DNA from: CAZJKE01 sp964546585
GTDB lineage: Bacteria; Planctomycetota; Phycisphaerae; Phycisphaerales; SM1A02
DNA: 64,000 bases
Direction: 5' to 3'
Assembly (NCBI GenBank): GCA_964546585.1
Contig: CAZJKE010000005.1
Span: 1 to 64,000 of the forward strand
Of the stretch, positions 49,344-59,127 are shown one piece after another. The position numbers and the translations under genes were made by a program. Each line of letters starts with the position of its first letter. Position 1 is the stretch's first letter. The notes beneath the pieces are model-generated. The model made no database searches and had not been told where the DNA came from. It worked only from the letters and a program-made list of their open reading frames with translations.

Positions 49344-50267
49344 ATGGATTCGCTCCTTCCCTACATCGCCTGTGTTCTTGTCGCACTGGCCATGTATGTG
49401 GCGCTGCGTCCCTCGCGAAAAACCGTCCGCATCGGTGGCATTGCTGCTTCGACTGCCGCGGCTGGTTGGCTGCTCGGTATCGGCGTTGCGTCACTGGCGG
49501 ATCTCGGTGGCGATACCGGCGGCGTGTTCTTCTACATCTTTGCGCTTGCTGCAGTCGCGTCGGCAATTCGGATGATCTCTCACGATCGTCCGGTCTACGC
49601 TGCCCTGTACTTCGTACTCGTCGTGCTGGCGACGGCTGGGCTGCTCTTGCTTCTGGGCGCGGAGTTCGTTGCCTTTGCACTGATCATCGTGTACGCAGGC
49701 GCGATTCTCATCACCTACATGTTTGTGCTCATGCTCGCCACGCAGGCGACAGATTCGGAGCACCCGCAGACGCAGGCCGCTTCCGACCGAATCCCCCGCG
49801 AACCCGCGGCAGCAGTCGTCGTTGGATTCCTCTTGCTGGCACTGGTCACCGGGACAATGCTTCGCGGAAGTGGAGGACTCCCGGAAGCCGATCGATATCC
49901 CGAGTCAGGATGGAGGCAACTCGAGGATCTGCCCCTTCAGTTTCAGCGAGTTGTCCTCGATGCCGATCCGTCGTTTGCCTGGCCGCCAGAGGTTGGCGAG
50001 GACGGCGATGCGATCAGGCTCGATACCGATGGAGCGTTCGTGCGATCACAGGACGGATCGGTTCTTCGGCTTGATGACCAGTTCCTGCCCGGCAACACAC
50101 AACGGGTCGGCTGGTCGCTGGTTCACGATTTCCCGATCAATCTGGAACTCGCGGGCGTCATTCTCCTGATGGCGATGTTCGGCGCGATCGTGCTTGCGCG
50201 GCGTGCCATCGACATGGGCGAGGCGGGCAAGGATGCGGCGATCGCAGCGGAGGACGCTGCATCATGA
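49344..50267 (+). CDS. nuoJ: NADH-quinone oxidoreductase subunit J
   Basis: This 307-residue membrane-arm subunit of complex I carries the characteristic AVASAIRMISHDRPVYAALY, LLLGAEFVAFALIIVYAGAI and LITYMFVLML run. It is much longer than the E. coli protein (184): about 60 extra N-terminal residues with two added helices, and a long soluble loop (YPESGWRQLEDLPLQFQRVV, VRSQDGSVLRLDDQFLPGN) before the last helix. The preceding 108 bases to pgsA hold the shared divergent promoter region. It is the first nuo gene here; nuoA-I are absent from the window. Confidence 0.93.
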   Translation: MDSLLPYIACVLVALAMYVALRPSRKTVRIGGIAASTAAAGWLLGIGVASLADLGGDTGGVFFYIFALAAVASAIRMISHDRPVYAALYFVLVVLATAGLLLLLGAEFVAFALIIVYAGAILITYMFVLMLATQATDSEHPQTQAASDRIPREPAAAVVVGFLLLALVTGTMLRGSGGLPEADRYPESGWRQLEDLPLQFQRVVLDADPSFAWPPEVGEDGDAIRLDTDGAFVRSQDGSVLRLDDQFLPGNTQRVGWSLVHDFPINLELAGVILLMAMFGAIVLARRAIDMGEAGKDAAIAAEDAAS

Positions 50268-50596
50268 TTTTGGTCAACGAAATCGCATTTGGCACCGCTT
50301 CGCTGGCGCAGTATCTGCTGCTCAGTGGTGTGCTCCTGTCGATCGGCATGGTTGGATTCCTCACGAGGCGCAACCTGATCGTCATGTTCCTGTGCAGCGA
50401 ACTCATGTTTCACGCTGCAGTCCTCGCCATGGTGGCAGCCGGGCGATATCACGGGGATGTTTCGGGGCAAGTCTTCGTGATCTTCATTCTTACCGTGGCA
50501 GCGGCCGAGGCCGCGCTTGCACTTGCATTGGTGGTTGTGTTGCACAGGCAGCGAGAAACTTTGGATTCGGATGCATTTTCGGAGCTCGGTGAATGA
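50264..50596 (+). CDS. nuoK: NADH-quinone oxidoreductase subunit K
   Basis: This 110-residue subunit has three transmembrane helices. The motifs YLLLSGVLLSIGMVGFLTRR, NLIVMFLCSELMFHAAVL with the conserved membrane Glu, and QVFVIFILTVAAAEAALALA with the second Glu are present; both glutamates belong to the proton pathway. It overlaps nuoJ and nuoL by 4 bases each (ATGA). Confidence 0.96.
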   Translation: MILVNEIAFGTASLAQYLLLSGVLLSIGMVGFLTRRNLIVMFLCSELMFHAAVLAMVAAGRYHGDVSGQVFVIFILTVAAAEAALALALVVVLHRQRETLDSDAFSELGE

Positions 50597-52731
50597 CCGT
50601 CCTTCCATCCATCCTCGCCATGGCACCAGCGCCCTTGCCAGAAATCACTTCCGCAACCAGCGGCAGTTGGGCCGGGTTCATTCTCTGGATGCCTCTGCTC
50701 TCGCTGGTGCTTTGCGGATTGTGCGCAGTGCTGCGGGTGCGAACCAAGGCTCCGGCATGGATCACAGTGATCTGTCTTGCGGCGTCATTCGTATTGACAC
50801 TTCTGCTCTGGCACGGGTACGAAGGCCCGCAGGTCATTCACCTCTTCGAGTGGTTGCATGTGTCATGGGGCGATGACTCGTTTGTTGCCAACTTTGCGCT
50901 CTATGTCGACTCGCTGACGCTGCTCTGGATGCTCTTCGTCACCGGGCTCGGCACGCTGATTGCGCTGTACGCATCCGAATACATGGAACATGATGTCGGG
51001 AAGGGATACACCCGATTCTTTGCCGGTGTCAGTGTCTTCCTCTTTGCCATGGGTTGCCTGGTGATGGCGGACAACTTGCTGCTCCTCTACCTCGGCTGGG
51101 AGGGTGTGGGCTTTGCTTCTTACTGGCTCATCGGATACTTCTATCAGAGGCCATCCGCTGTTGCCGCGGCGAAGAAGGCATTCATCATCAATCGAATTGG
51201 CGATGTCGGGTTGGCGCTTGCGATTTACCTTATCTGGTCGACATTCGGCACGCTTCAGTATGACCAGTTGATGACCGTTGTTGAGCAGCACGGCGAACAT
51301 GCTGCGTTCGGCGGATGGACAGTGCATGCCATTCCGTACCTGCTCATGCTTGCCGCATTCGGCAAGTCCGCTCAACTACCCCTCTATGTGTGGTTGCCCG
51401 ACGCGATGGAAGGACCGACACCGGTCTCCGCCCTCATTCATGCTGCAACCATGGTGACGGCGGGCGTGTATCTCGTCGCTCGCACCTATCCGCTGTTCAT
51501 GCTCGATGCATGGGCGTTACCGACCGTGGCGTGGGTTGGCGGTTTGACGGCACTGCTTGCCGCAACGATCGGCATGGCGCAATACGACATCAAGCGGATC
51601 ATGGCGTACTCGACCGTTTCGCAACTCGGGTACATGTTCCTCGGGCTCGGCGTACTTACCACCTACGGCGCGGCGTACCATGTCTTCACCCATGCGTTCT
51701 TCAAGGCGGTTCTGTTCCTCACATGCGGCGCCATCATGCATGGATTCGCCGGCCAACTGGATCTGCGGCGACTTTCCGGGCTTCGCCACATGCCGGGCTG
51801 GCGAATTACTGCCTATACGATGCTCATCGGCGCGCTTTGCCTTGCCGGATTCCCGGTAACAAGCGGATTCTTTTCAAAGGACGCCATTCTTGCGGAGGCA
51901 TTTGTCACGCAGGGTCCTGGATTCGAAGTGCTCGGCTGGATGGCCATCGTGACAGCAGGACTGACGGCGTACTACATCTTCCGCGTCTGGTTCCGAGTGT
52001 TCTGCGGTCCAGTTCGCTACGAACCGGGAGACGAGATCACCGATGGTGAGCGAAGCGGTTTCCATCCCCACCCGCCAGGCATCGTTATCAACGGCGTTCT
52101 GATTCTCATTGCCGCGGGATCGTTGCTTGCAGCCCTTCCGTACTTCCTGCCGAATGCGAACGAGGGTGTACATGGCGGATGGGTCGCCGACATGCTCATC
52201 GATTCGCATGCCGCCGCCGGCGTGCCTGGCGGGGCAGTCGCCCATGGACATGAAGCAGTTCACGGCGACATCTTCGGCATGGATCCTCATAAGGCAATGT
52301 TCTTCATTTCCGGCATCGTCGGGTTCCTCGGTATCGGATTCGCGATTTGGTATCACCTTGTTCGGCGGAGTGCCGCGGATACCCTCCGTGGTCGCCTGCT
52401 TGCGAATCCTGCCACCCGATGGCTGCCGACTGCGATGGAGAACAAGTGGTATGTCGATGAAATCTACATCGGCGTCATCAGAACACCGCTTTGGATTCTC
52501 GGAAAACTACTGACGCTCGTTGACCGGTATCTGGTGGACGGGCTGCTCGTCGATGGCACCGCACGGTTGCCGAGGTGGGTTGCCAAGTGGTTCCAGCCCC
52601 TCCAGAACGGCGCAGTGCAGAGTTACGGTCTCACGATGGTCGGGGGTCTTGCCATTGTGGTGATTCTGGTGCTGTACATGCCGCAGATCATCGCCTTCCT
52701 CGGCGTGGCGGTGGGAGGTGGCGGACCGTGA
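50593..52731 (+). CDS. nuoL: NADH-quinone oxidoreductase subunit L
   Basis: This 712-residue antiporter-like proton-pumping subunit sits at the distal end of the membrane arm. Key stretches are LYLGWEGVGFASYWLIGYFY, KKAFIINRIGDVGLALAIYL, LPDAMEGPTPVSALIHAATM, MAYSTVSQLGYMFLGLGV and HAFFKAVLFLTCGAIMHGFA, with the pumping Lys and His. The C-terminal lateral-helix region (FLGIGFAIWYHLVRR to the end) is present. It is somewhat longer than the E. coli protein (613) because of a His- and Gly-rich loop near residues 535-565. Overlaps nuoK and nuoM. Confidence 0.97.
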   Translation: MTVLPSILAMAPAPLPEITSATSGSWAGFILWMPLLSLVLCGLCAVLRVRTKAPAWITVICLAASFVLTLLLWHGYEGPQVIHLFEWLHVSWGDDSFVANFALYVDSLTLLWMLFVTGLGTLIALYASEYMEHDVGKGYTRFFAGVSVFLFAMGCLVMADNLLLLYLGWEGVGFASYWLIGYFYQRPSAVAAAKKAFIINRIGDVGLALAIYLIWSTFGTLQYDQLMTVVEQHGEHAAFGGWTVHAIPYLLMLAAFGKSAQLPLYVWLPDAMEGPTPVSALIHAATMVTAGVYLVARTYPLFMLDAWALPTVAWVGGLTALLAATIGMAQYDIKRIMAYSTVSQLGYMFLGLGVLTTYGAAYHVFTHAFFKAVLFLTCGAIMHGFAGQLDLRRLSGLRHMPGWRITAYTMLIGALCLAGFPVTSGFFSKDAILAEAFVTQGPGFEVLGWMAIVTAGLTAYYIFRVWFRVFCGPVRYEPGDEITDGERSGFHPHPPGIVINGVLILIAAGSLLAALPYFLPNANEGVHGGWVADMLIDSHAAAGVPGGAVAHGHEAVHGDIFGMDPHKAMFFISGIVGFLGIGFAIWYHLVRRSAADTLRGRLLANPATRWLPTAMENKWYVDEIYIGVIRTPLWILGKLLTLVDRYLVDGLLVDGTARLPRWVAKWFQPLQNGAVQSYGLTMVGGLAIVVILVLYMPQIIAFLGVAVGGGGP

Positions 52732-54299
52732 CACCGTGGCTGATGATATTGCTGCCGCTGATCGGCGCCGCGGTGATCATTCCTCTGCGATCGTCGCAGG
52801 CAAAGTGGGTTGCGCTGGTGACCTCGATGCTGATCTTTGCGTTGAGCGCCGCGTTTGCCATCACTTTCGGGGCGTGGGGAACGGCGGGCGATGGCATGGA
52901 GTCCTCCATCTCCTGGCTGAGTGGGTTGGGTGTCAATCTTGCACTGGGCTCGGATGCAGTGGCGATGCTGCTTGTACTGCTGACTACGCTCTTGACGCCG
53001 TTGTGTGTGCTGGGATCGTTCTCGTCCATAACATCGCGCCGGAGGGAGTACTACGCTTGGCTACTCGTGCTGGAGGCGGCGATGCTCGGCGTCTTCATGG
53101 CTCAAGACCTGATCCTGTTCTATGTCAGTTTCGAACTGACACTTGTGCCGATGTTCTTCCTCATCGCAATCTATGGTGGCGAGAACCGAGCGCGAGCGAG
53201 TGTGAAGTTCTTTATCTACACATTCACCGGATCGCTCTTTGCGCTGGCTGGATTGCTGTATGTCGCATGGAGATTCGCCGAGAATAATGGCGGCGCATGG
53301 TCGTTCGACATCGACACGCTGGCATCATTTGGCGCGACACTGTCGGCATCCGAACAGGGGTGGGTCCTTGCGGCGCTCTTGGCCGGATTCGCAGTCAAGA
53401 TTCCCGTCTTCCCGCTGCACACATGGCTACCTCTTGCACACACCGAAGCACCGACGGCGGGATCCGTGATTCTAGCCGGCGTCCTGCTGAAACTCGGCAC
53501 ATTCGGCGTCTTCCGGTTTGTTCTTCCGATGGTGCCGGAGGCCGTCGTGGCATGGGCGCCGACCATCGCAGTATTCGCCATTCTCGGCATTCTCTATGCG
53601 GCGCTCATCTGCTGGGTACAGGACGACATGAAGAAACTGGTGGCGTACTCATCCGTGAGCCACCTTGGATTCTGCGTGCTCGGACTTGTTGCGCTGAATC
53701 CGCTGGGGTTGCAAGGGTCAGTGCTCTACATGCTCAATCACGGACTCTCAACCGGCGCGTTGTTCTTTCTCGTCGGAATGATGTACGAGCGGTACCACAC
53801 GCGCGACATGAGATCGATTGGCGGTCTGGCGAAACGAATGCCGGTGTGGGCGTTCTTCATGGTGTTCTTTGTACTTGCCAGCGTCGGACTTCCGGGATTG
53901 AACGGCTTTGTCAGCGAATTCATGTGCCTTATCGGCGCATTCCTCGCTACGCCCGAAGCAACACCATGGCCAGGCGTCCTCGGCCCGTCGTTTGCGGCCA
54001 TCGCGGCGATCGGCATGGTCTTCGCTGCCATGTATCTGTTGATCATGACCGGGAAAGTGGTCTTCGGACCGCTTCGCGAACCGGATGGGGAAAAGCATCC
54101 ATCGCTTCCGGCGGACCTCTCCGCGAGAGAGATTACGGTTCTTGTTCCGCTGGCCGCCCTGTGCATCTGGATCGGTGTGCAGCCGTGGGTGTTGACGGAT
54201 GCCATGGAGGGATCTGTAGCGGAGACACTGAAGCCGTATCCACGTCTCGTAGATCACCTTCCCGCTGCTGCCAACATCGAGGAGCCGACCCATGGGTGA
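52728..54299 (+). CDS. nuoM: NADH-quinone oxidoreductase subunit M
   Basis: This 523-residue antiporter-like subunit uses a GTG start at 52728 that overlaps the nuoL stop (GTGA), with GGAGGTG upstream; this gives the usual hydrophobic start WLMILLPLIGAAVIIPLRS. Key motifs are FYVSFELTLVPMFFLIAIYG with the conserved Glu, LHTWLPLAHTEAPTAGSVIL, AYSSVSHLGFCVLGLV and HGLSTGALFFLVGMMYER. It overlaps nuoN by 8 bases. Confidence 0.96.
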   Translation: MTPWLMILLPLIGAAVIIPLRSSQAKWVALVTSMLIFALSAAFAITFGAWGTAGDGMESSISWLSGLGVNLALGSDAVAMLLVLLTTLLTPLCVLGSFSSITSRRREYYAWLLVLEAAMLGVFMAQDLILFYVSFELTLVPMFFLIAIYGGENRARASVKFFIYTFTGSLFALAGLLYVAWRFAENNGGAWSFDIDTLASFGATLSASEQGWVLAALLAGFAVKIPVFPLHTWLPLAHTEAPTAGSVILAGVLLKLGTFGVFRFVLPMVPEAVVAWAPTIAVFAILGILYAALICWVQDDMKKLVAYSSVSHLGFCVLGLVALNPLGLQGSVLYMLNHGLSTGALFFLVGMMYERYHTRDMRSIGGLAKRMPVWAFFMVFFVLASVGLPGLNGFVSEFMCLIGAFLATPEATPWPGVLGPSFAAIAAIGMVFAAMYLLIMTGKVVFGPLREPDGEKHPSLPADLSAREITVLVPLAALCIWIGVQPWVLTDAMEGSVAETLKPYPRLVDHLPAAANIEEPTHG

Positions 54300-55812
54300 T
54301 CGACTTCTTCTGCTGAGTCCGGAGCTGATCCTCCTTGCAGGTTCGGTTGTTTGCGCAATTGTTGGGCTCGTAAACACACCGGCGATTCGGCGCCGCGTCG
54401 GATTCGTGGCGGCGAGTTTTCTTGCAGCGGCTCTCATTGCAACACCCCTCCTTGCCACGACAGAGCGTGGTGTCAGTGCTGACGCGATTCTTCCGGGAGT
54501 CGGGCTCTACCTCAAGATGGTGGTGGCATCGATCGGATTGCTGCTTGTGTTGACCGTTGGTGGACTCGTTGACCGTTCCTATGAACGGGCGGTTGCATCA
54601 GGACGCGCGACCTTTGATCCGCTCCGCACATTTGGCGGCGAGTTTCATGCACTCATGCTTCTGAGTCTATCGGGCGTCATGTTGATTTGTGATGCACGCG
54701 ATCTCATTTGGTTGTTCTTGGCACTCGAGTTGACTTCATTGCCAACCTATGTGATGGTTGCGATGAGCCGTCGATCCTCGCTGGCCGGGGAAGCGGCGAT
54801 GAAGTATTTCTTCCTCGGTGCGATGTCCTCGGCGATCATGCTCTTCGGCTTCGCGATTCTGTATGCAGCGACTGGGACAATTGTGTTTTCCGAGATGCAA
54901 CTCGGCGGCGGCGCTGTTCCGCTGGTTACACAGGTCGGATTGCTGTTGGCGATCTTCGGCCTCTGTTACAAAATCGCTGCCGCTCCGATGCACATCTATG
55001 CACCGGATGTGTACCAAGGCGCAGCGTCGGGAGTGACTGCCTTTCTGGCTTTCGTGCCAAAGACGGCGGGGATGGCAGGAATCATTCTCCTGCTGTCGAT
55101 CGTCGGCTGGCATGACGGGTTACCGCCGCTGATTGAGATGTCGCTCTGGGTCGTGGCAGTTCTGACAATGGTGCTTGGCAACATCGGCGCGCTCTTGCAG
55201 AGTTCCGCGAAGCGGATGCTCGGGTACAGTTCAATTGCGCACAGCGGGTACATGATCATCGGTGTCATGGCGGGGCCGGGGCTCGGATTGACGGCCGTGC
55301 TTGTTTACTTGTTCATCTACGGCATTTCCAATACCGGTGCGTTCGCCACGCTGGCGTGTTTGTCGCGCCGGGGCGGCGAGGTGGACTCCATAGAGGACCT
55401 TGCCGGGCTGCAACGAAAGAGCCCGATGGCTGCTGCGGCATTTGCCCTGTGCTGCGCCTCGCTGCTCGGACTTCCGCCGCTGCTGGGATTCTGGGGCAAG
55501 TTGTATCTTTTCATCGCGGGCATTCAGGCCGGGCACCTCCCGCTTGTGTTGGTTGCGGCGGTCATGAGTGCAGTGAGCGCGTGGTATTACCTGAAGTTGG
55601 TTGGCGTGGCAGTTCTTGGTGGAGCGAAATCGGAAAGCCGCGGCGCGGTCATTCGATCGCCATGGCCACTTGGGGCGGCGGTAATTGCCGGCGTCTGTGT
55701 TCTGCTGGGACCGCTCGCGCTTGGCTGGGTATCGACGCAGGCTGAAGAAGCCGCTCAGTGTGTCGAGGATGTCACGCTGGCGAAGTCGCCCGCGATCGTC
55801 GAGCAAGAGTGA
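54292..55812 (+). CDS. nuoN: NADH-quinone oxidoreductase subunit N
   Basis: This 506-residue third antiporter-like subunit connects the distal pumps to nuoK/J/A. Motifs include LIWLFLALELTSLPTYVMVA, EAAMKYFFLGAMSSAIMLFG, APMHIYAPDVYQGAASGVTA, LGYSSIAHSGYMIIGVM and the late ALCCASLLGLPPLLGFWGKL. It completes the J-K-L-M-N run. Its last 41 bases overlap the end of the convergent membrane protein. Confidence 0.96.
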   Translation: MGDRLLLLSPELILLAGSVVCAIVGLVNTPAIRRRVGFVAASFLAAALIATPLLATTERGVSADAILPGVGLYLKMVVASIGLLLVLTVGGLVDRSYERAVASGRATFDPLRTFGGEFHALMLLSLSGVMLICDARDLIWLFLALELTSLPTYVMVAMSRRSSLAGEAAMKYFFLGAMSSAIMLFGFAILYAATGTIVFSEMQLGGGAVPLVTQVGLLLAIFGLCYKIAAAPMHIYAPDVYQGAASGVTAFLAFVPKTAGMAGIILLLSIVGWHDGLPPLIEMSLWVVAVLTMVLGNIGALLQSSAKRMLGYSSIAHSGYMIIGVMAGPGLGLTAVLVYLFIYGISNTGAFATLACLSRRGGEVDSIEDLAGLQRKSPMAAAAFALCCASLLGLPPLLGFWGKLYLFIAGIQAGHLPLVLVAAVMSAVSAWYYLKLVGVAVLGGAKSESRGAVIRSPWPLGAAVIAGVCVLLGPLALGWVSTQAEEAAQCVEDVTLAKSPAIVEQE

Positions 55813-56569
55813 GTTGAAGCAGGATTCCGACGACTGACAGCGCCGTCAGGATTCCGAACAGGACGGGGGGGCTGATTGGGGCGAGAGACTCCCGTGACAT
55901 TGCGGCCGCGACGACTGCCCGAACACCCCAAGTGATGAGCATCGCCCCGCCGGCGGCGGTCACGATGGTGGAAGAAACGCGGGGGGCAAATGTCCCGATC
56001 ATGAGGCCGAGTAGCAATCCTGCAAGGGTCGAACCAGCCAACAGTGCGCGGGACGCGGTTGGGACGATTGACCATGCCTGCTCTGCACGGTGTACGCCGC
56101 TCTGGATTGTTGTAGTGGCGTCGTGGGCCAGCGAACCGAACGCCAATCCGACTGCATCGGCTGGCGTGGGTTCAGCGGCCTCCTGATCTGAGGGAACGGC
56201 ATCCGTGGCCTGAGGCTGTTCAATGGCGGCGACCATATCCTGGACGACGGCGGTGCCGCCCTCCAGCCCTGCAAGGTGCCATGCCACGACTGGCGCAACC
56301 GCCGCAAGTGACAATGCCAGCATGCCAGTCATCACGATGCGGGCGAGCAGGACCGCGGCGATGGCGGCAATGGCACCCAGAATCGCGGCAGCGACGAGTG
56401 GTGGAATCTGCAGGGGGAGATCGTCGGCGATGAGGAGGCCGAATCCCGCGCCTCCAAGCGCCGCGGTCAACCCCACGGCGCCGCGAAGCAGGCGGCCACC
56501 GGCCACCAGCAGGACAAGCCCGACCAAGGCGGCGATGGTCGGGACCAACAATGCAACGGAAGTACTCAT
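55772..56569 (-). CDS. Hypothetical multi-pass membrane protein
   Basis: This 265-residue protein has about seven hydrophobic helices. The N-terminal half (ALVGLVLLVAGGRLLRGAVG, LTAALGGAGFGLLIADDLPL, ILGAIAAIAAVLLARIVMTG) is reminiscent of TMEM198/DUF4203-type proteins with glycine-rich helices. A central acidic soluble loop (EQPQATDAVPSDQEAAEPTP) separates two halves. I cannot assign a function. It is convergent with nuoN and overlaps it by 41 bases. The 185 bases upstream contain a 7-base-pair CCTCACG hairpin near 56652 and no gene. Confidence 0.6.
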   Translation of the reverse strand: MSTSVALLVPTIAALVGLVLLVAGGRLLRGAVGLTAALGGAGFGLLIADDLPLQIPPLVAAAILGAIAAIAAVLLARIVMTGMLALSLAAVAPVVAWHLAGLEGGTAVVQDMVAAIEQPQATDAVPSDQEAAEPTPADAVGLAFGSLAHDATTTIQSGVHRAEQAWSIVPTASRALLAGSTLAGLLLGLMIGTFAPRVSSTIVTAAGGAMLITWGVRAVVAAAMSRESLAPISPPVLFGILTALSVVGILLQLTLARRSRATSPA

Positions 56570-56754
56570 GGACAGAAAGCGCCCTTCTCTATCGTCATTG
56601 GGAACCTCTCAACCGAATTGTGACTGTCACTTTTGTTGCGGAAAGGCAGCACCCCTCACGGGGTCGTGAGGTGGGATCAATCACGCCACAGCGACCCAGC
56701 GGGGGAGGAAAAGGCAGCAGAAGTGGCAGTGACATGTCGTGATAGCATGTGTAG

Positions 56755-59112
56755 ATGCACATGAAGATGACGATTGGCGCGGCCGCGGTACTGGTGCCGG
56801 CGGTGATGGGGAGGCCAGCGATGAGCAATCAGGATGCGGCATCGTTCCTGGAAGGTCGGAATCGGCTCGGGGAGACCGCGAGCCCGTATCTGCTCCAACA
56901 CGCCCAGAACCCGGTTCACTGGTGGCCATGGGGCGACGGAGCCTTTGAGGCCGCTCGAAAGCAGGGCAAGCCGATCTTTCTGAGCATCGGCTACTCGACC
57001 TGCTACTGGTGCCATGTCATGGAACGGGAGAGTTTCGAGAATCAGGAAGTCGCCGACTATCTCAACGAGCACTTCATCCCGATCAAAGTTGATCGCGAGG
57101 AACGGCCGGATGTGGACGAGATCTACATGATGGCAACGCAACTCCTGAATCAGGGACGCGGTGGATGGCCGATGTCGGTCTTCCTCGAGCCGGGGGGACT
57201 CAAGCCCTTCTTCGCGGGAACGTACTTTCCAAGAGAAGATCGTGGTACCCGCAGGGGCTTCATGAGCATCATGGAGTTCATGCACGACAGTTGGGAGAGC
57301 AACAACGAGGCCGTTCTCAAACAGGCCGACGCTGTGGCATCGGCAGTTGTGCAACGACTGTCCGCCACCCCCACACCCGAGCCGGTGAACTCCACCACGG
57401 TCGAACAAGGGATCTCGCAGTTGCTGGCCAAGTACGACCGCGTCAATGGCGGCTTTGCAACTGCACCAAAGTTCCCCATGCCGATCACCATCAACTTTCT
57501 GATGGAGGCTGGCTGGGACATACCGCAGGTACGCAACGCAGTCACCTACACGCTCGACCGGATGTTCATGGGCGGCATGTATGACCAGGTCGCGGGCGGA
57601 TTTCACAGGTACAGCACCGATGCAAAGTGGCTTGTGCCTCACTTCGAAAAAATGCTCTATGACAATGGGCAACTCGCATCAACCTACGCCCGCGCCTACG
57701 AACTGACTGGCGACGAAGCATACGCGGCGATCGTGCGTGAGACGCTCGACTATGTTCTTCGCGAAATGGTTGATTCCGGCGGCGCTTTTCACTCCGCGCA
57801 GGATGCCGAAACGAATCATCTCGAAGGCGGTACATACCTCTGGCGACCGGACGATGTCGCCGCCGTACTCACCGAAGCAGGTCAAGCGGATGATGTGGCC
57901 TTTGCGACAGAGGTGTACGGCCTCGGCAGTGGCACCAACTTTCGTGACCCACATGCGCCGGACGAGCCGCCCTCAAATGTGCTGTATCTCGTGGACAAGC
58001 CCGACGCGCTCGCCGCCGAACACGACATGGACGAACCAGCGTTTCGAGCGAGGTTGGACGCCATCGATGCCGCGCTCCTCTCCGCGCGAGATCTGCGGGA
58101 ACAGCCGCTGACCGACGACAAGATCATCGCATCCTGGAATGGGCTCATGATTGGCGGTTTCGCCGACGGCGGCCGCGTGCTTGGAAACCAGGTATGGATT
58201 GATGCAGCGGAGACCGCCATGCGGTTTCTTCTGACCGCCATGCGGCAGGAAGACGGCACGCTCCTTCGGACCTGGCGAGACGGCAGAGAGGGCGGCGGAG
58301 GTTTTCTTGAGGACTATGCAGCCGTCATTCACGGACTACTCCGCCTGCACGCGGCGACCGATGACGCGATGTGGTTGCAGGAGGCAATTTCGCTGTATCA
58401 CATCGCCCGCGAGCGGTTCTTCGTGGAGGGTCGTGGCTGGTACGACACGCAGGAGGGGCAGGACGATCTCTTTGTCCGCTCTCGCTCAATCTTTGACGGC
58501 AGCGTTCCGGCTGCGACATCAATGATCCTCGCGGATCTGGTGGGATTGGAAGAGGCAACGGGCGAAGCGGCCTATCTTGAGGATGCTCTGAGCACCATTG
58601 CCGCGATCAGCCCCATGCTGGCCAGCTCACCCGTGGGCGCCGCACTGGCGACCTCATCGCTTCATCGAGTGATTCAGCGGCACCCTGATCGATTCGACGA
58701 ACCGTTTGAAATCAGCATGGACAACCCATCTCCCGTGCGGATGTCCGTGGATCCGGGCGAGGTGATGTTGACACCGGGTGGAACCGCCACGGTGGCCATC
58801 CGCTTTCGCATGGCGCGGGGCTGGCATGTCAACACCAACGATCCCGGCGATGAATATGCGGTTCCGCTTGCGATTGTCGCAGTAGGTGGCGGTGTGACCG
58901 CAGAGCCATCCTTTCCTGCCGGACGAACCATGTCCGTGGCAGGTGAGTCCGTTCGGGTCTTTGGCGACAGCGTTGTGATTCCAGTGACGCTTCGTGCCGA
59001 CGCGAACGCCTCCGGTAGCGTGAAACTACTCGTGACATGGCAGGCTTGTACCGAACAGGAGTGCCAGATGCCGGAAACGACAGAGGCACCGTGCACTATC
59101 ACCGTCCGGTGA
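56755..59112 (+). CDS. DUF255 thioredoxin-domain protein with DsbD-N-like C-terminus
   Basis: This 785-residue protein begins with a likely signal peptide (MKMTIGAAAVLVPAVMG); ATGs at 56755 and 56761 are both possible and neither has a clear ribosome site. Residues of about 30-190 form the thioredoxin-like DUF255 (YyaL/SSP411) domain: SPYLLQHAQNPVHWWPWGD, the GYSTCYWCHVMERESFENQE redox CxxC, and VDREERPDVDEIYM. A six-hairpin glycosidase-like helical domain follows (GGFHRYSTDAKWLVPHFEKM, SWNGLMIGGFADGG). The last 130 residues (GWHVNTNDPGDEYAVPLAI, VTWQACTEQECQMPE) match the periplasmic N-terminal domain of DsbD, including its paired Cys. A periplasmic redox role is inferred. Confidence 0.9.
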   Translation: MHMKMTIGAAAVLVPAVMGRPAMSNQDAASFLEGRNRLGETASPYLLQHAQNPVHWWPWGDGAFEAARKQGKPIFLSIGYSTCYWCHVMERESFENQEVADYLNEHFIPIKVDREERPDVDEIYMMATQLLNQGRGGWPMSVFLEPGGLKPFFAGTYFPREDRGTRRGFMSIMEFMHDSWESNNEAVLKQADAVASAVVQRLSATPTPEPVNSTTVEQGISQLLAKYDRVNGGFATAPKFPMPITINFLMEAGWDIPQVRNAVTYTLDRMFMGGMYDQVAGGFHRYSTDAKWLVPHFEKMLYDNGQLASTYARAYELTGDEAYAAIVRETLDYVLREMVDSGGAFHSAQDAETNHLEGGTYLWRPDDVAAVLTEAGQADDVAFATEVYGLGSGTNFRDPHAPDEPPSNVLYLVDKPDALAAEHDMDEPAFRARLDAIDAALLSARDLREQPLTDDKIIASWNGLMIGGFADGGRVLGNQVWIDAAETAMRFLLTAMRQEDGTLLRTWRDGREGGGGFLEDYAAVIHGLLRLHAATDDAMWLQEAISLYHIARERFFVEGRGWYDTQEGQDDLFVRSRSIFDGSVPAATSMILADLVGLEEATGEAAYLEDALSTIAAISPMLASSPVGAALATSSLHRVIQRHPDRFDEPFEISMDNPSPVRMSVDPGEVMLTPGGTATVAIRFRMARGWHVNTNDPGDEYAVPLAIVAVGGGVTAEPSFPAGRTMSVAGESVRVFGDSVVIPVTLRADANASGSVKLLVTWQACTEQECQMPETTEAPCTITVR

Positions 59113-59127
59113 CAGAGACGCTTTCTC

